From NCBI RefSeq assembly GCF_963378085.1, contig NZ_OY726395.1, forward strand, positions 3,844,001 through 3,908,000: DNA of 64,000 nt, written 5' to 3'. Position numbers and translations under genes: made by a program. The stretch comes from Mycolicibacterium sp. MU0050. GTDB taxonomy: Bacteria; Actinomycetota; Actinomycetes; Mycobacteriales; Mycobacteriaceae. Positions 41,263 to 50,167 of the stretch are shown piece by piece. The notes below the pieces were generated by a model. It worked only from the letters and a program-made list of their open reading frames with translations, did no database searches and was not told the DNA's origin. How positions within the stretch are numbered: position 1 is the first letter of the stretch; each line of letters begins with the position of its first letter.

Positions 41263-41691
41263 CTAGGCGAGTTTCGCCGTGGCGATCGCGCGGCCGAAGA
41301 TCTTCTTGCCGCCCGTGGTGGCGTTGATGGCGATCGTCACCGACTTGCTCTCGGCGTCCACCGACTTCACCCGGCCATTGAAGACGATCTCGGCGCCCTT
41401 GGCGTCATTGGGCACCGGCACGACGGCCGTGAAACGCACGTTGTACTCGGTCACCGCGCCCGGATCGCCGACCCAGGAGGTCACGTAGCCGCCGCCGAGA
41501 CCCATGGTGAGCATCCCGTGGGCGATGGCGGTGTCCAAACCCACCAGCTTGGCGGTCTCGTCGTCCCAGTGGATGGGGTTGAGGTCGCCGGAGACGCCCG
41601 CGTAGTTGACCAGGTCCTGCCTGGTCAGCGGGATGATCTTCTCCGGTAGCGTGTCGCCGACCTGGACCGAGCTGAACTCACGCAGAGCCAT
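41263..41691 (-). CDS. hadB: (3R)-hydroxyacyl-ACP dehydratase catalytic subunit HadB
   Basis: A 142-residue hot-dog protein from the ATG at 41691 (MALREFSSVQVGDTL). The catalytic hydratase motif is present as GDLNPIHWDDETAKLVG with AHGMLTMG. HadB supplies the active site for both HadAB and HadBC. Its start overlaps the end of hadA by 14 bases, so translation is coupled and the subunits are made together. Confidence 0.96.
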   Translation of the reverse strand: MALREFSSVQVGDTLPEKIIPLTRQDLVNYAGVSGDLNPIHWDDETAKLVGLDTAIAHGMLTMGLGGGYVTSWVGDPGAVTEYNVRFTAVVPVPNDAKGAEIVFNGRVKSVDAESKSVTIAINATTGGKKIFGRAIATAKLA

Positions 41692-42157
41692 CGTTGAAGC
41701 CACTTTCTCCGTTTTCCTCGCTACGCCCCGCAAGCGTGGTGTAGGTCTCCTGCACTAACTTGCCGGCCTCGTTGGTGATGAGCACCTTGGTGACGATGAT
41801 GTCCGTGCCGTGCGCCTGCCGGACGGAATCCACGTAGACGTCGCAGTACAGCTTGTCGCCGACCGCGATGGGCGCCAGGAACTTCAGCTCCTGGTCGACC
41901 TGGACGATCTTGGCGTCGGTGATGCCGATGTCGGCGTGATCGAAGAAGGCTCGCTGGCCCCGGTAACCGAAGACCGAGATGAACGTCAGCGGAGCCGGCA
42001 ACCCCTGGTAGCCGAGTTCGGCCGCCGCATCCTCGTCGAAGAATGCGGGAAAGTCGTTCTTCACCGCGGTCGCGTACTCGCGAACCTTTTCCCGCTCCAC
42101 CACGTAATGGTCGGGGTAGCGGTAATGCATCCCGACGATGTCTGGGGATAGTGCCAC
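41678..42157 (-). CDS. hadA: (3R)-hydroxyacyl-ACP dehydratase subunit HadA
   Basis: A 159-residue hot-dog protein from a GTG (MALSPDIVGMHYRYPDHYVV). Like HadC it lacks the catalytic pair and provides the substrate-binding half. HadAB acts early in meromycolate elongation and is the target of thiacetazone and isoxyl. It resembles HadC through its length, especially in the REKVREYA-AVKND segment. It follows rpmG by 60 bases. Confidence 0.95.
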   Translation of the reverse strand: MALSPDIVGMHYRYPDHYVVEREKVREYATAVKNDFPAFFDEDAAAELGYQGLPAPLTFISVFGYRGQRAFFDHADIGITDAKIVQVDQELKFLAPIAVGDKLYCDVYVDSVRQAHGTDIIVTKVLITNEAGKLVQETYTTLAGRSEENGESGFNDGSA

Positions 42158-42217
42158 GGGCTAGAACCTACCTAGTAGATCTCGGAAACCGGTTGCGGCC
42201 TGCGCCGATGGAACGCG

Positions 42218-42385
42218 TCAGCGCGACTCACGGTGCGGCTGGTGCTTGCCGCAGTTGGGGCAGAACTTCTTCAGCTCGAGCCGGTCCGGATCGTTGCGGC
42301 GATTCTTCTTGGTGATGTAGTTGCGGTGCTTGCACACGTCGCAGGCCAAAGTGATCTTCGGCCGGACGTCGGTACTGGAGGCCAC
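42218..42385 (-). CDS. rpmG: 50S ribosomal protein L33, zinc-binding form
   Basis: A 55-residue L33 from a GTG at 42385. It carries two CxxC pairs (CDVCKHRNY and FCPNCGKHQ), so it is the zinc-containing (C+) form. It lies between tRNA-Met and hadA, the same arrangement as rpmG2 in M. tuberculosis. Confidence 0.95.
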   Translation of the reverse strand: MASSTDVRPKITLACDVCKHRNYITKKNRRNDPDRLELKKFCPNCGKHQPHRESR

Positions 42386-42423
42386 TTCGGCTGCTCTCCT
42401 CTGTCAGGTTCATGCTTGTCTTG

Positions 42424-42497
42424 TAGCGGTGGGGGGACTCGATCCCCCGACCTCACGATTATGAGTCGTGCGCTCTAACCAGCTGAGCTACACCGCC
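42424..42497 (-). tRNA. metT: tRNA-Met (anticodon CAT, elongator type)
   Basis: A 74-base cloverleaf on the minus strand. The acceptor stem is GGCGGTG/CACCGCT with a G-U first pair, the D arm is AGCTCAGCTGG, the anticodon loop is CTCATAA, and the T loop is GATCGAGTC. A normal first pair suggests the elongator and not the initiator. Confidence 0.94.
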
Positions 42498-42535
42498 CCG
42501 ATCGACGCGGTCGGCGCACCGTCCGGCGTCCACCG

Positions 42536-42608
42536 AGCCCCCTAACGGAATCGAACCGTTGACCTTTTCCTTACCATGGAAACGCTCTGCCGACTGAGCT
42601 AAGGGGGC
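42536..42608 (-). tRNA. thrT: tRNA-Thr (anticodon GGT)
   Basis: A 73-base cloverleaf on the minus strand. The acceptor stem is GCCCCCT/AGGGGGC, the anticodon loop is ATGGTAA, and the T loop is GTTCGATTC. It is 38 bases upstream of tRNA-Met and probably co-transcribed with it and rpmG-hadABC. Confidence 0.95.
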
Positions 42609-42662
42609 CTACCTGCTTGGCGCCGCGCGCTCCGTCGCGATGATGGAGGGCGGGCCTTAAAG

Positions 42663-42692
42663 AGGGTACAGTCTGCACCTTTCGTACGCCAA
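42663..42692 (-). promoter_or_regulatory. candidate promoter of the thrT-metT-rpmG-hadABC transcript
   Basis: On the minus strand TTGGCG (42692-42687) and TACCCT (42668-42663) are 18 bases apart. Transcription would begin about 50 bases ahead of tRNA-Thr. Pattern-based only. Confidence 0.45.
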
Positions 42693-42750
42693 ACCGCTGG
42701 TCATTCGGGGTGTTTGAGGCCGAAATCGCCCGAACCGGCCCGCGCCGCCC

Positions 42751-43998
42751 TCAGCCCAACAACCAGTCGTTCGGGTTGAACAGCTCGCAGTGCACCCGCT
42801 GCTCGGGCACCCCGAGGGCGGTCAGCTGCGCCCGCACGGCCTGGACGAAGCCGTTGTTGCCGCACAGATACACCTCGGCGTCGGCCGCCGGCGCGGCCGA
42901 CAGGCCACCGAGGTCCATCAGGCCCGCGTGCACGCCGGGGCGATCGCCGGTCAGCCCGTCCTCGTACCAGATGTCGAGACTGGCGTTGGGCAGCAGATCG
43001 ACCAGTTCGGCCTGCCGCTCGCGCAACGGGTGCTGCTGGTCACCGCGGTCGGCGTGCAGCACCTGCACCGCGGTCTCGGGCTGCCGGGCGGCGAAGTACT
43101 CCAGCATGCCGATCATCGGGGTGATCCCGATGCCCGCCGAGATCAGCACCACGGGAGTCGCGGCGGACCCCGGCGCGGGCAGGTCCCCGAACGGCACGGT
43201 GACGTCGACCAGGTCGCCCACGCAGATGTTGTCGCGAATCCAGTTGGACACCTCGCCGGCGGGGGCGCCGTCGACGCCCTCGACCGGCTTGACCGCGAAG
43301 GTCAGCTCGCCGTTGCCGGGCACGTTGATGAGGCTGTACTGGCGCAGCTGTCGGGCGCCGTCGGACATCGTCACCCCCACCGACACGTACTGACCGGGCA
43401 CGAATTCGCCGATCGGCCCGGCCACCGGCAGCACCGTGATCAGCACCGCGCCCGACGGGTCGGCCACCCGCGAGACCACCTTGGCGCGCCGGTAGACGTC
43501 ACCGGCGGCCACGCCGGCCTCGGCGTACAGGTCGCGCTCCATGGCGATCAGGGTGTCGGCCATCATCCAATACACCCGGTCCCAGGCCGCGGCGACATCC
43601 GCGGTCACGGTGTCGGCACCGAGCACCGCGACGATCGCGGCGAACAGGTGCTGGTGCACGATCGGGTACTGCTCGGCGGTCACTCCCAGCGACGCGTGCT
43701 TGTGCCCGATCCGGGACAGCAGTTCGGCGGGGTGCGGCAACTCCGGGTCCACCAGATGGGTGGCGAACGTTGCGATCGAAGCCGCGAGCGCACGCTGCTG
43801 GGCGCCGCTGACCTGATTTCCGCGGTTGAACAGGTTGCGCAGCAACTCGGGATGGGCCTCGAACAGCATCGCGTAGAACTGCCCGGTGATCTCGTCGATG
43901 TGAGCTCCGATCAGCGGCAGCGTGGCCTTGACGAGCTCCGCGTGGTGCGGTTCGAGTTCGTCGTGGACGACCGGTGATTCGGGGGTGGTGACGGTCAT
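42751..43998 (-). CDS. hmp: flavohemoglobin (nitric oxide dioxygenase)
   Basis: A 415-residue two-part enzyme. The globin domain (residues about 15-150) has the B10 Tyr in GQFYAMLFEAHPEL and the proximal His in RIGHKHASLGV. The FAD domain has RQYSLINVPG, and the NAD domain has SAGIGITPMIGMLEYF. It converts NO plus O2 to nitrate. The start overlaps the upstream NsrR-like gene by four bases, forming a classic NO-sensing operon. The long upstream frame to 44169 belongs to the regulator's region. Confidence 0.95.
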   Translation of the reverse strand: MTVTTPESPVVHDELEPHHAELVKATLPLIGAHIDEITGQFYAMLFEAHPELLRNLFNRGNQVSGAQQRALAASIATFATHLVDPELPHPAELLSRIGHKHASLGVTAEQYPIVHQHLFAAIVAVLGADTVTADVAAAWDRVYWMMADTLIAMERDLYAEAGVAAGDVYRRAKVVSRVADPSGAVLITVLPVAGPIGEFVPGQYVSVGVTMSDGARQLRQYSLINVPGNGELTFAVKPVEGVDGAPAGEVSNWIRDNICVGDLVDVTVPFGDLPAPGSAATPVVLISAGIGITPMIGMLEYFAARQPETAVQVLHADRGDQQHPLRERQAELVDLLPNASLDIWYEDGLTGDRPGVHAGLMDLGGLSAAPAADAEVYLCGNNGFVQAVRAQLTALGVPEQRVHCELFNPNDWLLG

Positions 43999-44444
43999 CG
44001 TGGGTTCCCTTCTCCAGTGAGTTGCAGAACGACCGGAAGACTCTTGCTCCCGGCGAGGTCGGTGACGGTGTAGCGGTCGAGTTCGCGGTAGAAGGCCTCT
44101 TTGGCCTCGGCCAGCGCGCGGCGCAGGCGGCAGGCGGCGATCAGCGGACACGGGTTGTTCCCGCCGCATTCGATGACCTCGCGGTCGCCCTCGAGTTGGC
44201 GCACCAGCCAGCCGACCGACGCGGTGCGGCCGGCCTCGGTGAGCTCCAGCCCGCCGACCCGGCCGCGACGGGCGTGCACCATGCCCAGCTCGGAAAGTCG
44301 CGAGACGGCCTTGGCGACGTGATGCTCGGAGGCCGCCGCGCCGCTGGCGATCGTCCGGGTGGTGACGCGGCGCTGTTCGGACTCCCCGGCGGCCAGCAGC
44401 ATCATGGCCCGCAATCCCAGGTCGGTGAACCGTGTCAGCTGCAT
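43995..44444 (-). CDS. nsrR: Rrf2-family NO-sensing repressor (NsrR-like)
   Basis: A 149-residue Rrf2 protein starting MQLTRFTDLGLRAMMLLA. An N-terminal winged helix precedes three cysteines in CGGNNPCPLIAAC (residues about 92-104), the cluster ligands of NsrR. Its [4Fe-4S] cluster is destroyed by NO, lifting repression. It is the first gene of the operon with hmp and probably represses itself through the palindrome at 44466-44480. Confidence 0.9.
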   Translation of the reverse strand: MQLTRFTDLGLRAMMLLAAGESEQRRVTTRTIASGAAASEHHVAKAVSRLSELGMVHARRGRVGGLELTEAGRTASVGWLVRQLEGDREVIECGGNNPCPLIAACRLRRALAEAKEAFYRELDRYTVTDLAGSKSLPVVLQLTGEGNPR

Positions 44445-44465
44445 GAGGCCGACGCTATTTTATTG

Positions 44466-44480
44466 CGCATCCGAGATGCG
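44466..44480. promoter_or_regulatory. candidate NsrR operator
   Basis: CGCATC (44466-44471), spacer CGA, GATGCG (44475-44480): a perfect 15-base palindrome with A/T-rich outer flanks, 22 bases upstream of the nsrR start. Streptomyces NsrR boxes have a similar form with ATGC half-sites, so this is the likely operator of nsrR-hmp. Confidence 0.6.
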
Positions 44481-44545
44481 ACTTTTGTCGGTGTGCCGTT
44501 AAACACCATTTGAACTGCGGTTTTTTGACCTGCAATGATGGTCAC

Positions 44546-45280
44546 ATGGCTACTCCCGCGGCTTCCGATTCCCAGAGCAGGCTCTACTTCCGGCAACTCC
44601 TGTCCGGGCGCGACTTCGCCGCCGGCGACATGATCGCCGACCAGATGCGCAACTTCGCCTATCTGATCGGTGACCGACAGACCGGCGACTGCGTTGTCGT
44701 CGACCCGGCGTACGCCGCGGGCGACCTGGTCGACATCCTCGAGGGCGACGGCATGCACCTGTCGGGGGTGCTGGTCACCCACCACCATCCCGACCACGTG
44801 GGGGGCACCATGATGGGCTTCACCCTGGCCGGCCTCGCCGAGCTGATGGAACGCCAGAGCGTGCCCATCCACGTCAACACCCATGAGGCGCAATGGGTTT
44901 CGCGCACCACCGAGATCCCGATGTCCGAGCTGACCGCCCACGAGCACGGCGACAAGGTGGCCGTCGGCGACGTCGAGATCGAGCTGCTGCACACCCCCGG
45001 CCACACCCCGGGCAGCCAGTGCTTCCTGGTGGACGGCCGACTGGTCGCCGGCGACACCCTGTTCCTCGAGGGCTGCGGCCGCACCGATTTCCCCGGCGGC
45101 GACGTCAACGAGATGTTCCGCAGCCTGCAGCAGCTGGCGGCGCTGTCCGGCGACCCGACGGTGTTCCCCGGGCACTGGTATTCGGCCGAGCCCAGCGCGC
45201 CCCTCGAAGAGGTCAAGCGGACCAACTACGTCTATCGCGCGTCGAACCTGGACCAATGGCGGATGCTGATGGGCGGCTGA
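44546..45280 (+). CDS. metallo-beta-lactamase-fold hydrolase (glyoxalase II type)
   Basis: A 244-residue hydrolase from the ATG at 44546. The zinc motif is THHHPDHVGG near residue 78, with later ligands in HTPGHTPGSQCF, LVAGDTLFLEG and FPGHWYS. The Asp-containing DTLFLEGCGRTDF is usual for glyoxalase II-like and sulfur dioxygenase-like members. Same position as Rv0634c. It is divergent from nsrR-hmp. The true substrate, perhaps a mycothiol or acyl thioester, is unknown. Confidence 0.85.
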   Translation: MATPAASDSQSRLYFRQLLSGRDFAAGDMIADQMRNFAYLIGDRQTGDCVVVDPAYAAGDLVDILEGDGMHLSGVLVTHHHPDHVGGTMMGFTLAGLAELMERQSVPIHVNTHEAQWVSRTTEIPMSELTAHEHGDKVAVGDVEIELLHTPGHTPGSQCFLVDGRLVAGDTLFLEGCGRTDFPGGDVNEMFRSLQQLAALSGDPTVFPGHWYSAEPSAPLEEVKRTNYVYRASNLDQWRMLMGG

Positions 45281-45372
45281 GCAATCAGCGCGGGCGACAC
45301 AACCTCTTGACGTTTCGTAACAACGTTACGTAACGTCGCGGACACCACCCGCCCCAGCCCCTGAGGAGCACC

Positions 45373-46071
45373 ATGAGCGACCCGGTCACCTATCGCCATG
45401 ACGACTCGATCGCCGTGATCACCCTCGACGACGGCAAGGCCAACGTGCTCGGCCCGCGCATGCAGGAGGCCATCGGCGCGGCGCTGGACCGCGCCGAGAG
45501 CGACGGGGTCGGCGCGATCGTGCTCGCCGGCAACCAGAAGGTGCTCAGCGGCGGCTTCGACCTCAAGGTGTTCCAGTCCGGCGACGCGGACGCGGCGCTG
45601 GCCATGCTCCAGGGCGGGTTCGAACTGACGCACCGACTGCTGTCGTTCCCCAAGCCGGTGGTGATCGCCTGCACCGGGCACGCCATCGCCATGGGCGCGT
45701 TCCTGTTGTGCAGCGGCGATCATCGAATCGCGGCCCCCGGCTACAACATTCAGGCCAACGAGGTCGCCATCGGCATGGTGCTGCCGTACGCCGCGCTCGA
45801 GGTGATGAAGCTGCGCCTGACCCCGTCGGCCCGCCAGCAGGCGACGGGGCTGGCGAAGGTGTACTTCGGCGAGGCCGCCCAGGCCGCGGGCTGGATCGAC
45901 GAGATCGCCCTGCCCGAGGCGGTACTCGAGCGGGCCGAGGAGTCCGCACGCGAGTTCGCCAACCTGAACCAGCGCGCCCACCTCGAGTCGAAGCTGCGCG
46001 CACGGGCCGACGCGCTGGCCGGGATCCGGGCCGGCATCGAGAACATGGCGGCCGAACTCGGCCTGACCTGA
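45373..46071 (+). CDS. enoyl-CoA hydratase/isomerase family protein (EchA3-like)
   Basis: A 232-residue crotonase with GAGGAGCACC ribosome-binding sequence ahead of the ATG. Oxyanion segments are VLSGGFDLKVFQSGD near residue 60 and CTGHAIAMGAFLLCSGDHRI near 105. It is shorter than usual and lacks an obvious pair of catalytic Glu at the standard places, so it may be an isomerase or a thioesterase-like member. It matches Rv0632c (EchA3) by position. A TetR gene starts 8 bases downstream. Confidence 0.85.
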   Translation: MSDPVTYRHDDSIAVITLDDGKANVLGPRMQEAIGAALDRAESDGVGAIVLAGNQKVLSGGFDLKVFQSGDADAALAMLQGGFELTHRLLSFPKPVVIACTGHAIAMGAFLLCSGDHRIAAPGYNIQANEVAIGMVLPYAALEVMKLRLTPSARQQATGLAKVYFGEAAQAAGWIDEIALPEAVLERAEESAREFANLNQRAHLESKLRARADALAGIRAGIENMAAELGLT

Positions 46072-46079
46072 GGCCGGGC

Positions 46080-46673
46080 GTGGCCAGACCCAAGCAGCGC
46101 ACCCCGGAGCTGCGGGACAGGGTGCTCTCGACCGCGGTCGAAGTGCTGGGCCAGGAAGGTTTCTCGGGCTTCACGACGCGCCGGGTCGCGCAGCGCGCGG
46201 GCACCTCGCTGCCGGCGGTCTACGAATTGTTCACCGACAAGGCCGGATTGGTGCGCGCGGTGTATCTCGAAGGCTTCCGGCGGCTGGCGCTTGCGCTGCT
46301 CGCGGTGCCCGAAACCGAGGCACCGCTGGCCGACCTGGAGCAGCTGATCGCGGCCTTCCGTCGGTTCTGCCTCGACTACCCCGCCCTGGCGCGGGTGATG
46401 TTCTCCCGCCCGTTCGAGGACGTCGATGCCTCCCCGGGCGACGTGCGCCCCGACGCCCCGACGGTGCGAGAGATCCTGCTGGCACGGATTCGGCGCTGCC
46501 TCGACGCCGGCGAACTGGCCGGCGACCCCGTCGACATCGCCCACGTATTGCTGGCTCTCGCACAGGGTTTGGCGGTCCAGGAGGGCGGCCACTGGCTCGG
46601 CCGCTCGGCGGCGTCGGTAGACCGGCGGTGGACGGCCGGCGTGCGGGCGGTGCTGCGCGGGTTCGCGGACTAG
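46080..46673 (+). CDS. TetR-family transcriptional regulator
   Basis: A 197-residue regulator from the GTG at 46080 (MARPKQRTPELRDRVLSTA). The HTH is RRVAQRAGTSLPAVYELFTDK. It is 8 bases downstream of the EchA3-like gene in the same direction, so it probably controls that operon. Its last four bases overlap the 3' end of the convergent NERD helicase gene. Confidence 0.86.
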   Translation: MARPKQRTPELRDRVLSTAVEVLGQEGFSGFTTRRVAQRAGTSLPAVYELFTDKAGLVRAVYLEGFRRLALALLAVPETEAPLADLEQLIAAFRRFCLDYPALARVMFSRPFEDVDASPGDVRPDAPTVREILLARIRRCLDAGELAGDPVDIAHVLLALAQGLAVQEGGHWLGRSAASVDRRWTAGVRAVLRGFAD

Positions 46674-48322
46674 ATGCCCAGCCGGCGGGCCAGATCCGGC
46701 CCGCCCACGGTCGCCACGAAATCCGGATCGCCGCACACCACCAGCTGGTCGCGGGCCCGGGAAAGACCGACGTAGAGCCGCTCGCGGGAGCGTTCGAACT
46801 TGGCCTGCTCGTTGACCACCAACACCACGGCCCGGCGTTCCAGGCCCTTGAATCCGAGCACATGGCCGTAGAACACCTGGTCGGCGTCCCAGAAACTGTC
46901 CCAGTACGCGTCGTGCCCCTCGGTCTGGCGGGCCACCTGTTCGGGGTGGCGGCTGCCGGTGGTCAGCAGCGCGACGTCCTCGGGACGCCAACCCGCGTCC
47001 AGCAGCAGGTCCACCTGATCGTCGCCGGCGGCCACGGCGTCGTCGGTGCCGCAGGCCACGAAGGTGACGGCCGGGCCCTCCCCGCCGAGGAAGCGCATCG
47101 GGTGGTCCACCAGCGGCTGGAATGCGGTGGCGATCTGCCGGGTGTTGCGCAGATTGTGGTCGAGGATCAGCGGCACCAGCGGAACCGGTGGCGCGCCGTG
47201 GCGGTCGAACACGCGTTGGCCCTCGTCGGTGAAGACGTAGATGCCGCCGGACTCGTCGTCGCGCAGCGAGGCCAGGATCGGGTCCCACCACGCGTCGGCG
47301 AAGTCCTGCGCCTCGTCGATCACCACGGAGTCGAACCGGTGGCCGGGTTCCAACGCGGCCGCCAACTCCGCCATCTGGTGCGGCAGGTCGTGCTCCCAGA
47401 ACTTGACGGTCGCCTCGTTGCGCACGGACTCGTCGGGCCCCACCGGCGCACCCCAGGTCACGCCGAGCTCATGGAACTCGCCGACATAGGCCGGTTGTTG
47501 CCGCCGCGGCCACTTGGCCGTGATGCGCTGCAGGTAGCTGGCCAGGCCGTGGGAGTAACACACCAGCGCCACCCGTTGCCCGCGCTGCGCGAGCCGACGC
47601 GCCTGCTCGACGGCCAGAAACGTCTTGCCGCTGCCCGCTCCCCCGCGCACCTCCACCCGGGGCAACTGCCGGATGGCGTCCAGGATCACCGACTGGTGTT
47701 CGGTGAGGATGTCGGCCGCGTCCTCGTTCTCCAGCGCCCGCGCGACGACGTCGCGCTGCGGCAGCCCGCGCCCGCTGAGGACGACCTGCAGCGCCTCGAT
47801 GCCGTCCGCGGCCAGCAGCGGCCGGTCCAGCTCCTGGTCGAGTAGCACCCGGGTGAGCCGAGTCGCGATGTCCGACAGATCATCGCGGTCGATGACCTTC
47901 CAGCGGGGACAGTCGGGCACCGCGAAATCGGCGGGGACCGCCGTATTGGGGAACACCACCACGTGATCCCACCGCAGCCGACGTTGCGTCCACTGCGGGT
48001 CGCTCTCGACGAAAGACCGCAGGGCATAACACGCTTCCCGGGCCTGGCGCACCGGTTCGATCTCGTGGTGCTTGCCGTCGCGGCGGCGCTGCAGCCAGCG
48101 TTGGCCGTCGTGGGTGACCTCCCCACCCTTGACCTCCAGGCAGACGATGCCGGCGCCCTCGATGGCGACGACGAAGTCGACCTCGTGGTCCTTGAGGTGG
48201 TCGGTGACCCGTTTGCCCGGAATCACCAGATCCGTCGGCCCCAACTGGGTCCGCAGCGCGTCCCACACGCGCCGCTCGGCCCCGTTGATCAGCCTTGGCA
48301 CCTCACCCGGAGTAGTGACCAC
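46670..48322 (-). CDS. NERD nuclease-domain protein fused to a UvrD-like helicase
   Basis: A 550-residue fusion. Residues about 10-125 form a NERD domain with its catalytic pattern HEVDFVVAIEG...CLEVKGG. From about 210 onward is a superfamily 1 helicase core: Walker A is VRGGAGSGKTFLAVEQA, Walker B is SVVIDEAQDF, and motif VI is YVGLSRARDQLVV. Part of the 2A/2B helicase regions is missing, as in other short NERD-helicases. The role is probably DNA repair or defence-related nucleic acid processing; unknown in detail. Confidence 0.85.
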   Translation of the reverse strand: MVTTPGEVPRLINGAERRVWDALRTQLGPTDLVIPGKRVTDHLKDHEVDFVVAIEGAGIVCLEVKGGEVTHDGQRWLQRRRDGKHHEIEPVRQAREACYALRSFVESDPQWTQRRLRWDHVVVFPNTAVPADFAVPDCPRWKVIDRDDLSDIATRLTRVLLDQELDRPLLAADGIEALQVVLSGRGLPQRDVVARALENEDAADILTEHQSVILDAIRQLPRVEVRGGAGSGKTFLAVEQARRLAQRGQRVALVCYSHGLASYLQRITAKWPRRQQPAYVGEFHELGVTWGAPVGPDESVRNEATVKFWEHDLPHQMAELAAALEPGHRFDSVVIDEAQDFADAWWDPILASLRDDESGGIYVFTDEGQRVFDRHGAPPVPLVPLILDHNLRNTRQIATAFQPLVDHPMRFLGGEGPAVTFVACGTDDAVAAGDDQVDLLLDAGWRPEDVALLTTGSRHPEQVARQTEGHDAYWDSFWDADQVFYGHVLGFKGLERRAVVLVVNEQAKFERSRERLYVGLSRARDQLVVCGDPDFVATVGGPDLARRLGI

Positions 48323-48470
48323 CCCGCGCCCCCCTTCACCATCGGCGTTCTGTTCGGCATGCTATCCGTCGACCCCGACAGTTGCGTTCTGCCTCGCCAC
48401 CACGGACCATCGAGGTGATGGCGGTACCGATCGTCCCACCCACGGGTGGACTTGTCGCCGAGGAGGCGCC

Positions 48471-49451
48471 GTGAGCAACCTCGAGCTGGATCCCGTCGAA
48501 GTCGATTGCACGGCAGGGCCTTCCGAGCGCATCGAGATCCTCACGCCGCGCGATGTACCGCTGGGCGGCCCCCGCGCCATGCGGGTGCGCCGCACGCTGC
48601 CCCAGCGCCAACGGTCGATGGTGGGCGCCTGGTGCTTCGCGGACCACTACGGCCCGGAGGACATCCGGTCCCGGCCGGGCATGGATGTGGCGCCGCATCC
48701 GCACACCGGATTGGCAACGGTCAGTTGGTTGTTCAGCGGGGAGATCGAGCACCGCGACTCCGCCGGTGTGCACGCGATGGTGCACCCGGGTGAACTCAAC
48801 CTCATGACGGCCGGCGCCGGCATCTGCCATTCCGAGGTGTCGACGTCGGCGACGAGCATCCTGCACGGTGTCCAGCTGTGGTTCGCGCTGCCGGCCGACA
48901 CTCGCCACGGCGACCGCGGATTCGACCATTACGTACCGGAGCCGACGGCCGCCGGCGATGCGACGCTGCGGGTGTTCCTGGGATCGCTGGCCGGGTCGGC
49001 GTCGCCGGTGCGGACACCGACCCCGCTGCTGGGTGCCCAGATCGACCTGGCCGCCGGGGGCTCGGTGGGGCTGGACATCGATCCCGCCTTCGAGCACGCC
49101 GTGCTGCTCGACACGGGTGGCCTGACCGTTGCCGGAACCGCGGTGGCGCCGCACGAATTGGCCTACCAAGGCGTCGGGAAAACCTCGCTGACGCTGAACA
49201 ACCCCGGGGCCGGCCGCGCTCGCGCCGTCCTGCTCGGCGGCCCGCCCTTCACCGAGGAACTGCTGATGTGGTGGAACTTCGTCGGGCGCACCCACGAGGA
49301 GATCGTCGAGTATCGCGAGCAATGGGAAGCCGGGGCCCAGCGGTTCGGGACCGTGCGCGGCTACCGGGGTGCGCGGGAACGGATTCCGGCTCCCCCGCTG
49401 CCGGCCACCCGCCTCAAACCACGTCAACCACCAACACGAAAGGTCCCCTGA
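48471..49451 (+). CDS. pirin-family protein
   Basis: A 326-residue bicupin pirin from a GTG with AGGAGG ahead. Metal-binding residues of the N-terminal cupin lie in DVAPHPHTGLATVSWLFSGE and AGAGICHSEVS. The C-terminal pirin domain ends with GPPFTEELLMWWNFVGRTHEE. Bacterial pirins can act as quercetinases or modulate other enzymes. Its stop overlaps the next ATG (TGATG), so it is coupled with the GNAT gene. Confidence 0.9.
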   Translation: MSNLELDPVEVDCTAGPSERIEILTPRDVPLGGPRAMRVRRTLPQRQRSMVGAWCFADHYGPEDIRSRPGMDVAPHPHTGLATVSWLFSGEIEHRDSAGVHAMVHPGELNLMTAGAGICHSEVSTSATSILHGVQLWFALPADTRHGDRGFDHYVPEPTAAGDATLRVFLGSLAGSASPVRTPTPLLGAQIDLAAGGSVGLDIDPAFEHAVLLDTGGLTVAGTAVAPHELAYQGVGKTSLTLNNPGAGRARAVLLGGPPFTEELLMWWNFVGRTHEEIVEYREQWEAGAQRFGTVRGYRGARERIPAPPLPATRLKPRQPPTRKVP

Positions 49452-49783
49452 TGACTCTCACCGACAAGACCGGCGCGCCCGTCACCGTCACCAAGAAATC
49501 CGACCGCTTCACCGTCGGCGTGGACGGCGCCGAGGCGGGCTACGCCGAATACGTCGAACGAGACGGGCGGCGGGTGTTCTTCCACACCGTCGTCGACGAC
49601 GAGTACCAGGGCCGCGGCCTGGCGACGTTGCTGATCGGCGAGGCGCTTTCGGCCACCCGCGACGAAGGCGTCCGCGTTGTCGCGGTCTGCAGCATGGTCG
49701 CGAGCTACGTCGACAAGCATCCGGAATTCGCCGACGTCACCGATGAGGCGACGCCGGAGTTCCGGGAGAGCCTGCCCGACTGA
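49451..49783 (+). CDS. small GNAT-like N-acetyltransferase (YidJ/CG type)
   Basis: A 110-residue single-domain GNAT of the short family. The acetyl-CoA loop is DDEYQGRGLATLLIGEAL and the C-terminal motif is VVAVCSMVASYVDKHPEF. It is coupled to the pirin gene. The family's substrate is unknown. Confidence 0.88.
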   Translation: MTLTDKTGAPVTVTKKSDRFTVGVDGAEAGYAEYVERDGRRVFFHTVVDDEYQGRGLATLLIGEALSATRDEGVRVVAVCSMVASYVDKHPEFADVTDEATPEFRESLPD

Positions 49784-49787
49784 GCGG

Positions 49788-50012
49788 CTATGCGCCCACT
49801 CGGCTGAAGAAGGCCGCGCCGACGAGTCCGATGGCGATCGCCACCGCCGCCTGCCCGCTCATCACGGCCACCGCGACGCCGGTGACAACGGCGACGCCGA
49901 TGAGGAACAAAAGCACCGCCATGAGTGCGCGGTGGCCGCTGATCGATCCACCCGCGGCGGGAGGCAGCGCCTTCTTGGACTGTCCCAACGGGCCGTCATC
50001 AAATCCGACCAT
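49788..50012 (-). CDS. small membrane protein, unknown
   Basis: A 74-residue protein from the ATG at 50012, with GAAGGG ahead. A short cytoplasmic N-terminus (KKALPPAAGGS) is followed by two transmembrane segments (LMAVLLFLIGVAVVTGVAVAV and AVAIAIGLVGAAFF). No enzyme motif. It converges on the GNAT gene. I do not recognise it beyond a conserved-looking small actinobacterial membrane protein. Confidence 0.65.
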   Translation of the reverse strand: MVGFDDGPLGQSKKALPPAAGGSISGHRALMAVLLFLIGVAVVTGVAVAVMSGQAAVAIAIGLVGAAFFSRVGA

Positions 50013-50167
50013 TGCATTTCCCTTCACTTATGGCGTGGACCACAGTGTAGGACGTCGTGTGGGATAAAGCACACTGACACACGAAAACCGTTATGTAAGC
50101 ACAGCTAAGCTATTTGCGCAGGTGAGGGCGCCGCAGGCCGCCGGCGCAGCCGCTCGGGCGGCCCGTG

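Noticed and set aside
42751..44169. A longer flavohemoglobin starting at 44169.
   Set aside because: The first 57 codons overlap the nsrR gene and do not look like globin; the ATG at 43998 gives the family's normal start.
46670..48322. NERD helicase as part of a phage-defence island.
   Set aside because: It stands alone between a TetR gene and a pirin gene, with no other defence gene nearby.
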